From Bidens hawaiensis (Eukaryota > Streptophyta > Magnoliopsida > Asterales > Asteraceae): a stretch of DNA of 64,000 bases. A model generated the notes under the pieces. That model ran no database searches and was not told the origin of the DNA. It worked only from the letters and a program-made list of their open reading frames with translations. Where the stretch lies: assembly GCA_021521415.1 (NCBI GenBank), contig JAIQDT010007602.1:1-64000 (forward strand), written 5' to 3'. Of this stretch, positions 54,516 to 64,000 are shown piece after piece (the stretch's first letter is position 1; every line of letters begins with the position of its first letter). Position numbers and translations under genes: made by a program.

Positions 54516-57500
54516 CGTATCCGATTTTGACAATGTGATAATTACACTACGGCCCTTCGACTTTTAATATCTCCAGTGAACGTGATTAATCTTCACATTT
54601 ACTGCATCATAATATATTGAATTTGATATATGGTTTAATTGTATTGGCCTAACTTATGAAATTAAATATCTTTAAAATGAAATTTTATTAATGGCGTGCC
54701 TGTATTAATAATTCAATAAGCAAAAAACTAAAAGAGCAGATTTGTTTTTTATCAAAAACTAAAAAAGCATATAGTTGATTTAATTAAATCTAGTGTTTGC
54801 ATCTGCAACATGACAACTTGCCATAAAGAGGACATCGAACTCAACAGGAAACCATAGAATTGCAGAATTGCAGCATATTTTTGACCACTTTCAAAAGTGA
54901 TGATAGCAACATAATTTATAATTATATTATGAATCTTTGTTTATTGTTGTTAAACACACGTGAGAGAAATAATGATTTAGTCACAACCTTTTCAATAATG
55001 TTAACGTTAAAGCTTTATACGATTTTTAAAGTAAATTATGCAAATAGCTTTTACATTGTAAGATAATAGTTTTTACATTTAACTTAAAACAGTTATATTA
55101 GCCATAAAGAGATATGGTCCCGAACCCCTTATGTATATTATGTTGTAAGATAATAGTTTCTGAAACTGCTTGTATTTTATGTTGTTTCTCATACTACTCA
55201 TAGTCACCACTTTATCAACTACATGTTTCTAAGTGATCACATCTTATAAGGCTAGAATCAGGAGGGCCAGCCAGGGTGGAAGGCAGGTCTCGACCGCTGC
55301 TTAGCTAGGAGGCCGTTCTCGATAGGAAAGAAATTGTCAATATACATATGTTATTAAACAATAACAAAATAAAAAAGCTCACAAAACAGTTTTAAGCTCT
55401 TTTTTTAGAAACCTAATTATAACAACTAACAGGGTCCAATAAACTACTTATTGTTATTACAATTATCGTCGTTATTTGGGGTAAAAGTTCATTTTCAAAT
55501 ACATGTTTGGAGAACCGAAATCTTATAGTTGGGCTTGAGAATTAACATTAGCATTTGACTAATATATCAAATGGCAAGACCAACTATATATTCTTTTATA
55601 CAAGACAAAATGAAAGACATAATGGAGAAACAAATGGTCCTAAGTCCTAACCAATAACCTTCTCCAATTTGTTATCGTCATGAATCCGAATAAAGTAATG
55701 GTCCAAAAATTGTTCTCTACATTTTTTTCCCTAACTGAGTTACTCTTAGAGACCGGAATTGAAATTTGGATTTTAGTCATTGAAAAAAAATATATTATAG
55801 TCAGCTTGTGTTTTAAAGTTGATATTTAGGATTAAGTGATTTTGAACATTTTAGGGAGAGTAAAGATTTTAGCACAAGGTCACATCGATGATTATATAAC
55901 CGGTATTTGTTGTCGGAAACTGCATATAAATCTTTTGTTATCGTTGACATCAAACGCATATAAACCCATAGGTTTGCACCATATATCGATAACCTTCCAA
56001 TGTGACGATAGTTGCATACTTGGTAATTATATTATAAATCTTTGTTATCCTTGTTAAGCACGCGAGGAAAAATAATGGTTGATCGGCAACCTTTTGTATG
56101 AATTTAAGTGAGTAGATATACCATGAACATAGTTCTTTAACGAATGATGATATTGCAGGATTGGTCCTAACTTTTTAAAAATTACGTATATGTTGTATAG
56201 GTTTGGGTCCTAACTTTTCCTACTACTCTTAATCACTAACTTACTAATTTCATATTTCTATAACTGTTTGAATTTTAATATCTTTTTGTGTTTCTCTTAC
56301 CATTTTCACTCACTAATTGTATCAACTATATACTTCTAAAACTAGTCACATTTTGGAAGTGTAAATTTAACATTAGTTACTAATAAAAGTGCCAGTTCTG
56401 ATATAACACTAAATACTCATGCTTTACGTAACCATTTGTCACAACCCACCAACCTTATTCGCACGAAGTTGATTACTACACGTTAACATGTTACATGCTC
56501 TTGAGTCTTAAATGTGTTCGAGTTAACATTGATATTTAAAAACACAAATGAATATTATGCTTGGCGTTTAAGTTAAACAATTAAATCCAACATTACACCC
56601 AAACTATAATACAATGTATTAAATACCAAGACCAACTCTATTTTCTTTAATAGTTTAATGTGAGATGAAAGGAAAACGACAAAAAGGAGCGGCAATCAGT
56701 CCCAATCAATAACCTTCTCCCATTTGTTGGATTACCAGGAAATTGGTGAAGATCAATGGTCCAAAAAATTATTTTCAAGCCCACCCTTTTTAACCTTCAT
56801 TGAAAAATTGGATTCTAGTCATTTTAAAACCTAAAATCTTGAAATAAAGTACTAAATGCATGTTTGATATCAGTGCTCAAATAATGACATCCATGTTGAA
56901 GTAGTAATAAATTAGAGCTGACCCTAGAGAAAATTGATAGTAATTTAATGTAAATTGGGTTAAAAGATAATTAATTTTCATACTATCTACCCACTTCTAT
57001 TATATTTTTTCCCCTAATTTATCGTCTAATAGTTTTTAATTTTCATTAATAATACATAATGTGATGTTTTTTGTTTAAATCTGCCGACTATAACAAAGTT
57101 GGGTCTGTCATGCAACGTATCGCCTCCATATCCATTTTTAACACTTTTTCCCGTCTCTCTCTTCTATTAAATTTATTTTAACACCAATTGATTGAGTCAG
57201 TAATAATTTCACCGAAGTCTGTGACCCGAAAAACATTGCATGGTGCTATCGAACGAGAAGAGAATGATGCAGCCGAAATAGCATGATAACCGCGGGGGAT
57301 TCTAGTCCTTCATGCCTAGGACAAAAAATGATTTTTTGTTCAACATATCATTCAAAAGTCATTGTTTAGGATTTAAATGTTTGTTTCACATTAGTGAAAG
57401 GTTGGTCAACATATCCATTTAGGAATTAATTTTTTATTCAGTTATTTGTATGCTTCCTCGAACGTTAATTCTGAATATGTTGATTTCAATCCAATGTTTG

Positions 57501-57700
57501 TTGTCTTTTACTTGCAATGAGGGTGACACCAAGGAAACCCATAACTTTGCAGCGTATATTGACCACCTAAACCTTCTAATGTGAATATTTGATGATAGCT
57601 ACATAATTACTAGTTATATTAAAAATCTTTGTTTATTATTGTTATACACATGTGAGAAAAATCATGATTGACTAGCAATACTTGTAATAGTGTCTAAGAT

Positions 57701-58240
57701 TTAAACAATTTTTAAATTAAATAACATGAATCGTAAGGTTAACTTTTTTGAAAATTTCACATGTGATCTCCATTGTATATGGGTGTAGACAAGCTAAACT
57801 GCTTGATATACGCAATATTGACTCCTCAAAAGCTAAATCTAATTAAGATTAACGAGCTTGAGCTTCACATAAAAAAATTGACTAGGTTTGTGAGTTTAAA
57901 CGAGTCTATATCTTATAGATATATAATAACTGTTATCTTATATAACGCACGTCTAAAATAGTCGATAATTATTATTATTATATGATGAATATACCATTGC
58001 ATAATTAATACTATTATATGTAAAATAATGAAAAGATAAACCAATAATATATATTTTGTATGTATAAAAGTATAAGTGTAAATATATATAAATAAATAAT
58101 TAATTATGTATGTTTATAAATAAAATAATTAAATATTTTGATAAATAATAAACGAACCAAGCATTAATTGAGCTCGAGTTTAAAAAGTTATTAATGAGTT
58201 AAGCTAAGACATATAGCTTGAAACTAGTCGAACTCGACTT
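57701..58240. other. Intergenic AT-rich sequence
   Basis: No gene seen; many ATAATTA/TATATA runs at 57,960-58,140. Confidence 0.4.
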
Positions 58241-58249
58241 GCTTACACC

Positions 58250-59322
58250 CCCACGTACATAGTATGTACCAATGGGAACCTGAAGAGGTAGGTCCCAGCA
58301 GAGCCCAGTTGGACCCGCAAGACTCACCTTGAAAAGGGACGTCTGCGCAGTTGAACCCGCAAGACTCCTTAACGGACGTCTGCGCGGTTGAACCCGCAAG
58401 ACTTAAAGGGACGTCTGCGCAGAGACCAACTGGATCCGCAGGACCCACCATGCTCAGAGACGTGACGTCCTTACGCGCAGTACGCAAGATGTTCCCGCAG
58501 GAAAAACCTCCCAATGGTGAAGTACTCTGCCTGTTCCCGCAGCTGCGGATACAAGCCATCAGGGAAGGCTACCTGCGCAGCAAAGCTACACGCACAAGGC
58601 ACTTAGCTCTCATAATAATTCAGTAATGTCACCTGAAGAAGGAATGAGCAAAGCCGGGAATACTCCCGCCCAAATGAGCCAGTCCGTACGATACGGGAAG
58701 ATCTTTTGTACTGTACCTGACGAGGTATGGACAAAAGATCTGACCAAAGATACGACAGCTCACTGACAACAGTATGACGAGCAGCACGCTCTTGTACTGT
58801 ATGTCACTATTAGCCGCTGCCTACTCACCAACCTGTCGGAGGACGTGCATAGCCTGCAGTTGGTGGAATAGGAATAGTACACAGCCGGCCTGGTCACTAT
58901 CAGCCGCTGCCTACCCACCAACTACCAGCATGACATGTGCGTAGCCCACAGTTGGCAGAACAGGAACACTATTCAGCCGGCTGTACCTGCTTGGAAACCT
59001 ACCTTCGGCTATAAATACTCCAACACCTTGGAATGGTATTATCCTATCTTGTATCTTATCTTATATCTTATACCTGATATCTGCTCTAGTCATTCTCTTA
59101 ATATACACTTATATTCAAGAGCAATCTAGTCTGATTCTCACGCCGGAGGGTGGTCACAAGGAGGTACCCCCCCCTTCTCAGTGACGAGCTCACGGTGTCT
59201 GTTTTGCAGGTTATCAGAAGAACCATCTTTGCCGGATCTAACCCCTCGTGGGAAACATCTATTTAACCCCCAGGTTATCAGAAGAACCATCTTTGCCGGA
59301 GCTCACGATTAGTGTTTCTTCA
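58250..59322 (+). repeat. 5' LTR region of a Ty3/Gypsy element (left edge not fixed)
   Basis: The right edge is TTCA directly before the primer site. A TATA box (CTATAAATAC) lies at about 59,008-59,017. Internal duplications: GCCGCTGCCTAC..CCACCAACT units (58,810 and 58,898) and AGGTTATCAGAAGAACCATC units (59,208 and 59,271). The left edge could not be set without the second LTR, which is outside the window. Confidence 0.6.
58310..58440 (+). repeat. Tandem repeat ~33-45 bp, CCGCAAGACT...GGGACGTCTGCGCAG
   Basis: Three copies of GGACGTCTGCGC(A/G)GTTGAACCCGCAAGACT with changes, inside the left part of the Gypsy LTR region. GC-rich in contrast to the surroundings. Confidence 0.8.
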
Positions 59323-59323
59323 T

Positions 59324-59338
59324 TGGCGCCATCCGTGC
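59324..59338 (+). other. Primer-binding site of the Gypsy element
   Basis: TGGCGCCATCCGTGC, of the TGGCGCC type common in plant Gypsy elements; the exact tRNA was not determined. Confidence 0.65.
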
Positions 59339-59388
59339 ATAAAAGCTAGAACTTAATCCTTTTCAGTTTTCTCAAAACTTCTGGAAAG

Positions 59389-60879
59389 ATGGTTAAAGTT
59401 ACTCCGGTCCCAAAACCGAGTGACCAAGAAACCCCGGTAACCACAACCCCAGCTACTGGGGGGAATACCGGCGAGTACACAGTTTTTACGAACACTACCC
59501 CGGTTACCCAAGCAGGGGCAAGTGCAGTAAATTTTACGAACACTACCCCAGTTACCCGAGCTGGGCCGAGTGCAGTAAATAATATCTCCCTGGGATTCAC
59601 CGATACCCAGTTAGAGAGACAACGAACGAGGCTCCCCCGCCAAACACTCGATGAAGTTAAAGCGTGGGCGGAAGCACGTCAAAAAGAATTCCAAGCTGAG
59701 TTGGATGAACGCTTACGTTCACTCCAACAGGCTGATGAATTCGTAGAGTACGTGGATGATGATTCGGAGGAATCCGATAGTGACGCAAACCCTCGTCATA
59801 GGGCGAAAGGGAAGCGTAAAGAAACGAACTCCCAACCGAGGAGGCATTCTGGAGAAACCTTCAAACCAAAAAACGCGGGTGGAAACCCACGTGACTTCTC
59901 CAAAACATTTACACCAACTGCTGCAAAGGCGGGAACGTCCAAATTTGCAAGGGACATTGCGGAAGCAATCGCCCCGAAAAGTGCCAAACAGATGTCCAAC
60001 ATCGGCACTTACGATGGTATATCTGATCCAGACGATCATTTGAACAGGTTCATAGCGGGGGCAACCGTCAGTAGTTGGACGGAACCTACGTGGTGTTACA
60101 TGTTCCAAATGACGCTTGTTGGGGCAGCTAGAGCGTGGTTCGATAGTCTACCGGTCCACCACATCTACGATTGGGCAGACTTCCAGCAGAAGTTTAGCCA
60201 ACACTTCAGCCAACAAAGAAAGTATACCGAAGAGCAATGGACAATCCTCAATTGCATTCGAGAGGAAGATGAATCTTTGCTAGACTTCATCACTCGCTTC
60301 AACTCAAAGAAGCTAAGTCTGGGTAATATTAGCGAAGATCTTGTTCGCGCTGCTTTCATCCAGGGCGCGAATGACCCAGAGTTCATCCGCACCTTAACGG
60401 GTAAAGATGGCATGCCATCCACATGGGATGCCATCATGACAGCAGCTAAACGCTTTGCGGAAACGGAGAAGCAACTGGGTAGAGATCTCCCCCAGAGCAC
60501 AAACCTCTACACCCAGAAAACAAAAGAAGACAACGTCCTTACCGCCCGACTAAACAAAAAGCGGAAGCTAGGCATTTGGCAGTCAAGGGTAAACTTTGAC
60601 ACCTCATCCGGCTTGCAACATCGGTTAGGCGGAGGGGATAACGTACAGTCGAACCAGAACAGATGGACGCCACTCACTAAAAGCGTCACAGAGATATTCG
60701 CCACTGAGAAGCTCCCATGGCCAAAGGCTCCAATAATCCGACATCGTCACAATGCTGATCGGAGCAAATACTGTGACTTTCACAGGAAAAAAGGCCACAA
60801 CACTGAAGAATGCACAAACGTGAAGGACATCGTCGAAGCATTTGTCAGAGATGGGACGCTCGCGCACCTCGTGGCGTAA
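59389..60879 (+). CDS. Ty3/Gypsy gag (Tat-type), intact
   Basis: 496 codons from ATG at 59,389 to TAA. A Thr/Pro-rich N-terminus with a direct repeat (TNTTPVTQAG/TNTTPVTRAG), a charged middle, and then the retrotransposon gag core: YDGISDPDDHLNRF, MFQMTLVGAARAWFDSLP, DFQQKFSQHF, EDESLLDFITRFN, AFIQGANDPEF, WDAIMTAAKRFAETE. Near the C-terminus comes YCDFHRKKGHNTEEC, the conserved Tat-lineage CX2H-type motif. No protease/RT/integrase follows in this frame or others. Confidence 0.92.
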   Translation: MVKVTPVPKPSDQETPVTTTPATGGNTGEYTVFTNTTPVTQAGASAVNFTNTTPVTRAGPSAVNNISLGFTDTQLERQRTRLPRQTLDEVKAWAEARQKEFQAELDERLRSLQQADEFVEYVDDDSEESDSDANPRHRAKGKRKETNSQPRRHSGETFKPKNAGGNPRDFSKTFTPTAAKAGTSKFARDIAEAIAPKSAKQMSNIGTYDGISDPDDHLNRFIAGATVSSWTEPTWCYMFQMTLVGAARAWFDSLPVHHIYDWADFQQKFSQHFSQQRKYTEEQWTILNCIREEDESLLDFITRFNSKKLSLGNISEDLVRAAFIQGANDPEFIRTLTGKDGMPSTWDAIMTAAKRFAETEKQLGRDLPQSTNLYTQKTKEDNVLTARLNKKRKLGIWQSRVNFDTSSGLQHRLGGGDNVQSNQNRWTPLTKSVTEIFATEKLPWPKAPIIRHRHNADRSKYCDFHRKKGHNTEECTNVKDIVEAFVRDGTLAHLVA

Positions 60880-61169
60880 CGAACGCTGAGCAGGCTGATG
60901 CGTGTAGAACCCCAGTTGGAGAAAACACGAATAAAATTGCAGCTTCAATGTTGGAGACTACATACTGCGTAAACAACGAGATCCCGAACCAGGTGCATAT
61001 CGGCTCGATGGCACTCCCATCCCAACAACATGGAAGGGAGCTCAATTACACAGTTTGCATGTAGATCAATTCCAAACTTGTAAAGGCCCAGAGCCACTTC
61101 TAATGGAAATGATTCTCCTTAGAACATTGATGCTGATAATCTTACATTTATACTTATGAACTTTCCACA
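60880..61169 (+). other. Spacer after Gypsy gag
   Basis: No continuing pol frame. The gag frame is followed by stops in all frames; this part holds no recognised protease motif. Confidence 0.5.
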
Positions 61170-61780
61170 CTAATATGCCGGTCTTCACCGCATACATAAG
61201 TGGGGAAGTCGTTGCTTGTGGAAGGCGGCAAAACTAGCATAAACACAAAAAACGGCAAACCTTCACGCAGGTCAGTCATAGGTAAAGTTTGGTCATCCCA
61301 CTAAATGAAAGTGCCGGTCCTAACCGCACAAATCATGATAGAGGAAACCGAACTAACCTATTGACAACCGCGCGTCGAACGGTTAATTTATTCAAAACAC
61401 TGATGCCGGTTTTCACCGCATAAATAAGTGTAAAGAAGTTGCTTGTGGAAGGCGGCAAAACCCGCATAAACACAAAACGGCAAACCTCCACGCAGGTCAG
61501 GTGTAGGTAAAGTTTAGCCATCCTACTAAGTGCAAGTGACGGTTTTACCCGCACAATCACGAACGAGGAAGCAAAACTTCAACCTATTATCTACCACGTT
61601 CAAAGGTTAACTTACTCTAAACACTTAGAAAATTTCAAAGGAAAAGACGAGGAAAACTTCCACGCAGGTCAGATATAGGTAAAGTTTAGCCATCCTACTA
61701 AGTGCAAGTGACGGTCTTATCCGCACAATCACGAAAGAGGACGCAAATCCTTAACTTATTATCTGCCACGTTGAAAAGTT
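61170..61780 (+). repeat. Tandem repeat ~227 bp, about 2.6 copies
   Basis: GCCGGT(C/T)TTCACCGCATA at 61,176 and 61,403, and the phrase CACGCAGGTCAG..TAGGTAAAGTTT at about 61,264, 61,490 and 61,661. It lies between gag and the antisense ORF. Confidence 0.85.
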
Positions 61781-61969
61781 AACTTATCTAAGTACTAAAG
61801 AAATTGCTAAGTTAAATCAAAATATGTGTGAAATAAACAAGGCATTAGCAAATAATCTTTATTCCATTGAAATTCAAATATTACAAAGATTGCTGGGTAC
61901 ATACCCGCATACAAAAGAAGCTATACAAAAATAAAAATCTACTCTAATGGTGGAAAGGGATCTTCAGGA

Positions 61970-64000
61970 TCAAGCTTCAGGACCACTTCCACTTGAACCC
62001 GCACCATCAGTAGAGTGTGGCGGTTCAAGGAAAGCTTTAAGGATAGCTAGCCCATCATCAGCAGCAGCAACTTCGTTCACCTTCTCCACCACCGGATGCG
62101 GGAAGGCGGCATACTGATTCACTGCTTGGTCATATACAGCTTCAGTATCTACATCATACAAAGGGAAGTTGGAAGGCGGGATGCCCTTCTCAACGAACCC
62201 TAGACCAAGCAGGAAGCCGGCCTTTTCCCCATCCTCATGAGAAGCGTTGAGGGCTGCGCTCATAGCATCGTCATAAGATGTATCCGTGAAGACCCGATGC
62301 ACAACCTACAAAAAGAAAATGTGTCAAAACCTTTTCTAAGTACAAAGAAAAGCGTAAAGACATTATGAAGTTAAGCTTACCTGCGACAACGCTTCTCGTA
62401 GAAGCCATTCCTTGGCAACCAGAGCCTCCTGGAGGGCGGCTTGAGCTTGGTTACGGGCGCGTTCGGCTTCACTTTTGTTAAGGTTGGCGAGCAACACTTC
62501 CTTAGCAGCAGCCTCTTCAACGCCCTTTAGCTTCCGCTCAGTGTGGTCAAGCACGCCCCTCTGGTCCAAGATCTCTTGGAGCTTCTTGGCGTCTTCCATA
62601 GCCAAGGCATCATGAGCCTGCTGGAGCCTCTCTAGCTTGGCTTTAAGCTCCTCGTTCTTAATACGTAGAGGCTCAGCAACAGCTTCAGCCTTGGTGGCCC
62701 TCTTAGTTGCGTTCCGTGCAGTTTCCTTAGCCAGCCGAAGCTGTTCGTTAACAGCTTGGGCAGCCTTGGAACGGGCCTCGAGACGGGCCTGAACTTCAAC
62801 TTCAAGGGCCTTGAAGGCCTTCTCCTTTTCCGCAGCCACTGCGGTAAGCCTCTTGTTCTCCTCCCGGACAGCCCGCGCCTGAGCTACTTCTTGGATACGA
62901 GCTGCTTTTAACTTGTTGTTTTCACGACAAAGCAGCTCGACGCGCGGCTGCATCCGGGCCAGGAGAATCCGAAGCTCATTGGTTAGCCTACCCTCCTGGT
63001 AGCTAGCCATTGCTTCCCCCAACGCACCACTGGGAGCTGCGTGACGAGCCCACTCCACGCACTCCACAGGCGTGCGAAGGGTTGTTCCTCGGCGGATGTT
63101 CCATCGTGGAACATACACTTCATTGGAATCCGACACTGCAAAAAACAAAAAGGCAGTTAGGAAAAGATGATATAAAAAAAGGCCAAAAGAACCCTACGCA
63201 CCTGTAGGGTCGACAACAGGCCGATAGCCGCCAAACCCATCACCTGAACCCAAGGGAAATCCATCCAAGAGGTCAGGCAGATGGGAAGGAGGCAGAGGTT
63301 GGCGAGAAGCCCCGAGCATACCTGAAGGATCGGCCGTAGTTGCCGACGTCGGAGGAGGCATGGAGGCCGCCGCGGTAGAAACCAACGGAGGTGAACTCAC
63401 CGGAGGTGAACTCACAACCGTGGTCGCCGCTGCGGAAGAGCCCGCAGAAATAGTCACCGCCGGCTCAGTGAAAGATTCAGTAAATATGGCACTGACAGCC
63501 GGCGGAGATGTCATCACAGTTGGAACAGTTGGCTCAACTGGGTGAGCAACTGAACCAACTGAAGCAGGCGCAGTCGCCTGGGTCACCGCCTCAGGTAGGT
63601 TGACCAAGCCTACCGTCATGGGTCCGGAGGTGCTCCTCCCCGCTCCACCCTGGAATGCGGTAGCATCCACGCCTGCACAAAGAAGATATAAGTATAATGG
63701 CGGAAAGATATGAAGTTAAAAGTAAAGGAAGTTTGTACTTACGGGTTTTCTTGAGCCTAAAGGTGCGAACAGGCGGGGACGAACCCGATGGAGCCGGCCT
63801 CTTCACGCCGCTCACCGTCGTCGTTCTGGGCTGCTCGGAGGTGACAGTCGTCTCAGCCTCCGGAGCAGTGGTCTTATCACCACCAGGGTTCCCCGCCACC
63901 TCCTCGCTTTCGGTCTCTGAATCAGACCGATTCACCGGATCGGCAGTGGAGGCAACCTTCGCCTTCCCCTTCCCGCCGGCAGCCTTCTTTTTCCGCACCA
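61970..64000 (-). CDS. Spliced antisense ORF of the Gypsy element (coiled-coil protein), 5' end outside window
   Basis: complement(join(61970..62305, 62381..63135, 63202..63672, 63743..>64000)). All three introns (75, 66 and 70 bases) have GT-AG ends with strong donors (CCC/GTAAGT, CAG/GTGCGT, CAG/GTAAGC), and the frame is kept across them. Exon 1: Lys/Glu/Ser-rich, basic. Exon 2: Ala/Pro/Thr/Val-rich linker. Exon 3: NEVYVPRWNIRRGTTLRTP then a ~190-residue Ala/Glu/Lys/Arg coiled coil. Exon 4: acidic end, stop at 61,970. It resembles the antisense ORF of Tat elements annotated as 'putative gypsy type transposon' (PF04195); the diagnostic N-terminus would lie outside the window. Function unknown. 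Confidence 0.8.

Larger units (their letters stand above)
50640..57700 (+). repeat. Noncoding block duplicated about four times
   Basis: The same series of phrases recurs in order: 'GACAAAA..GACATAATG..CAATAACCTTCTCC..TTTGTTA' (near 50,750, 52,265, 55,605, 56,670), then 'AATGGTCC..AAATT..AACCC' , then 'GACATC..GAAACCATAG..GACCACC..GATGATAGCTAC..AATCTTTGTTTATTG..ACACGTGAGAG' (near 51,450, 54,830, 55,940, 57,520). The copies are well diverged. No coding capacity. Confidence 0.7.

Noticed and set aside
59719..60948. Minus-strand ORFs under Gypsy gag
   Set aside because: Shadow frames; gag codon structure and motifs are clear on the plus strand.

Overview
The window is plant nuclear DNA: AT-rich, with intron-bearing genes, nested LTR retrotransposons, an integrated pararetrovirus, Helitron, MITE and SINE-like elements and many microsatellites. 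A eudicot is certain enough. The retroelement families (Copia elements rich in GCGAA motifs, and a repeat with a zinc-finger ORF near 53.7 kb) fit Asteraceae best, but that is inference.

Layout. 1-2.1 kb: 3' half of a host gene for a single-pass membrane protein with an acidic tail (plus strand). 2.1-5.8 kb: MITE-like elements separated by (TA)n tracts, four of them forming a ~1.9 kb imperfect palindrome. 5.87-13.86 kb: a nearly full-length but broken endogenous caulimovirid (minus strand), also between (TA)n tracts. 13.9-14.2 kb: another TA-flanked MITE. 14.4-38.3 kb: an old, decayed Ty1/Copia element on the minus strand (5' LTR at 37,924-38,293). It is interrupted at its gag-pol junction by a young 12,525-bp Copia element on the plus strand (21,447-33,971; LTRs 454 bp, two differences; 5-bp target duplication AACCA). 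Both elements carry an extra ORF (ORF3) after pol. Both carry their own GCGAA-type repeat motif in the gag leader and again before ORF3. 39.0-39.6 kb: a complete short Helitron. 41.1-47.2 kb: a three-exon group III WRKY gene and a partial upstream duplicate, with a conserved TGACGTCA promoter element. 47.4 kb: SINE-like element. 49.0-49.5 kb: MULE-type foldback element. 50.6-57.7 kb: a noncoding block duplicated about four times, holding a 375-bp tandem array and a decayed repeat-encoded ORF. 58.3-64 kb: a Ty3/Gypsy (Tat-type) element with LTR, PBS and intact gag. No pol follows gag; instead there is a spliced ORF on the opposite strand that runs off the window.

Only three loci look like host genes: the membrane protein, the WRKY gene and the WRKY exon-1 duplicate. 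Everything else is mobile or repeated DNA. The most unusual signals are the paired family-specific GCGAA arrays with the linked ORF3, and the chain of insertions that all sit at TA microsatellites. Family assignments are by reading motifs; no database search was possible.
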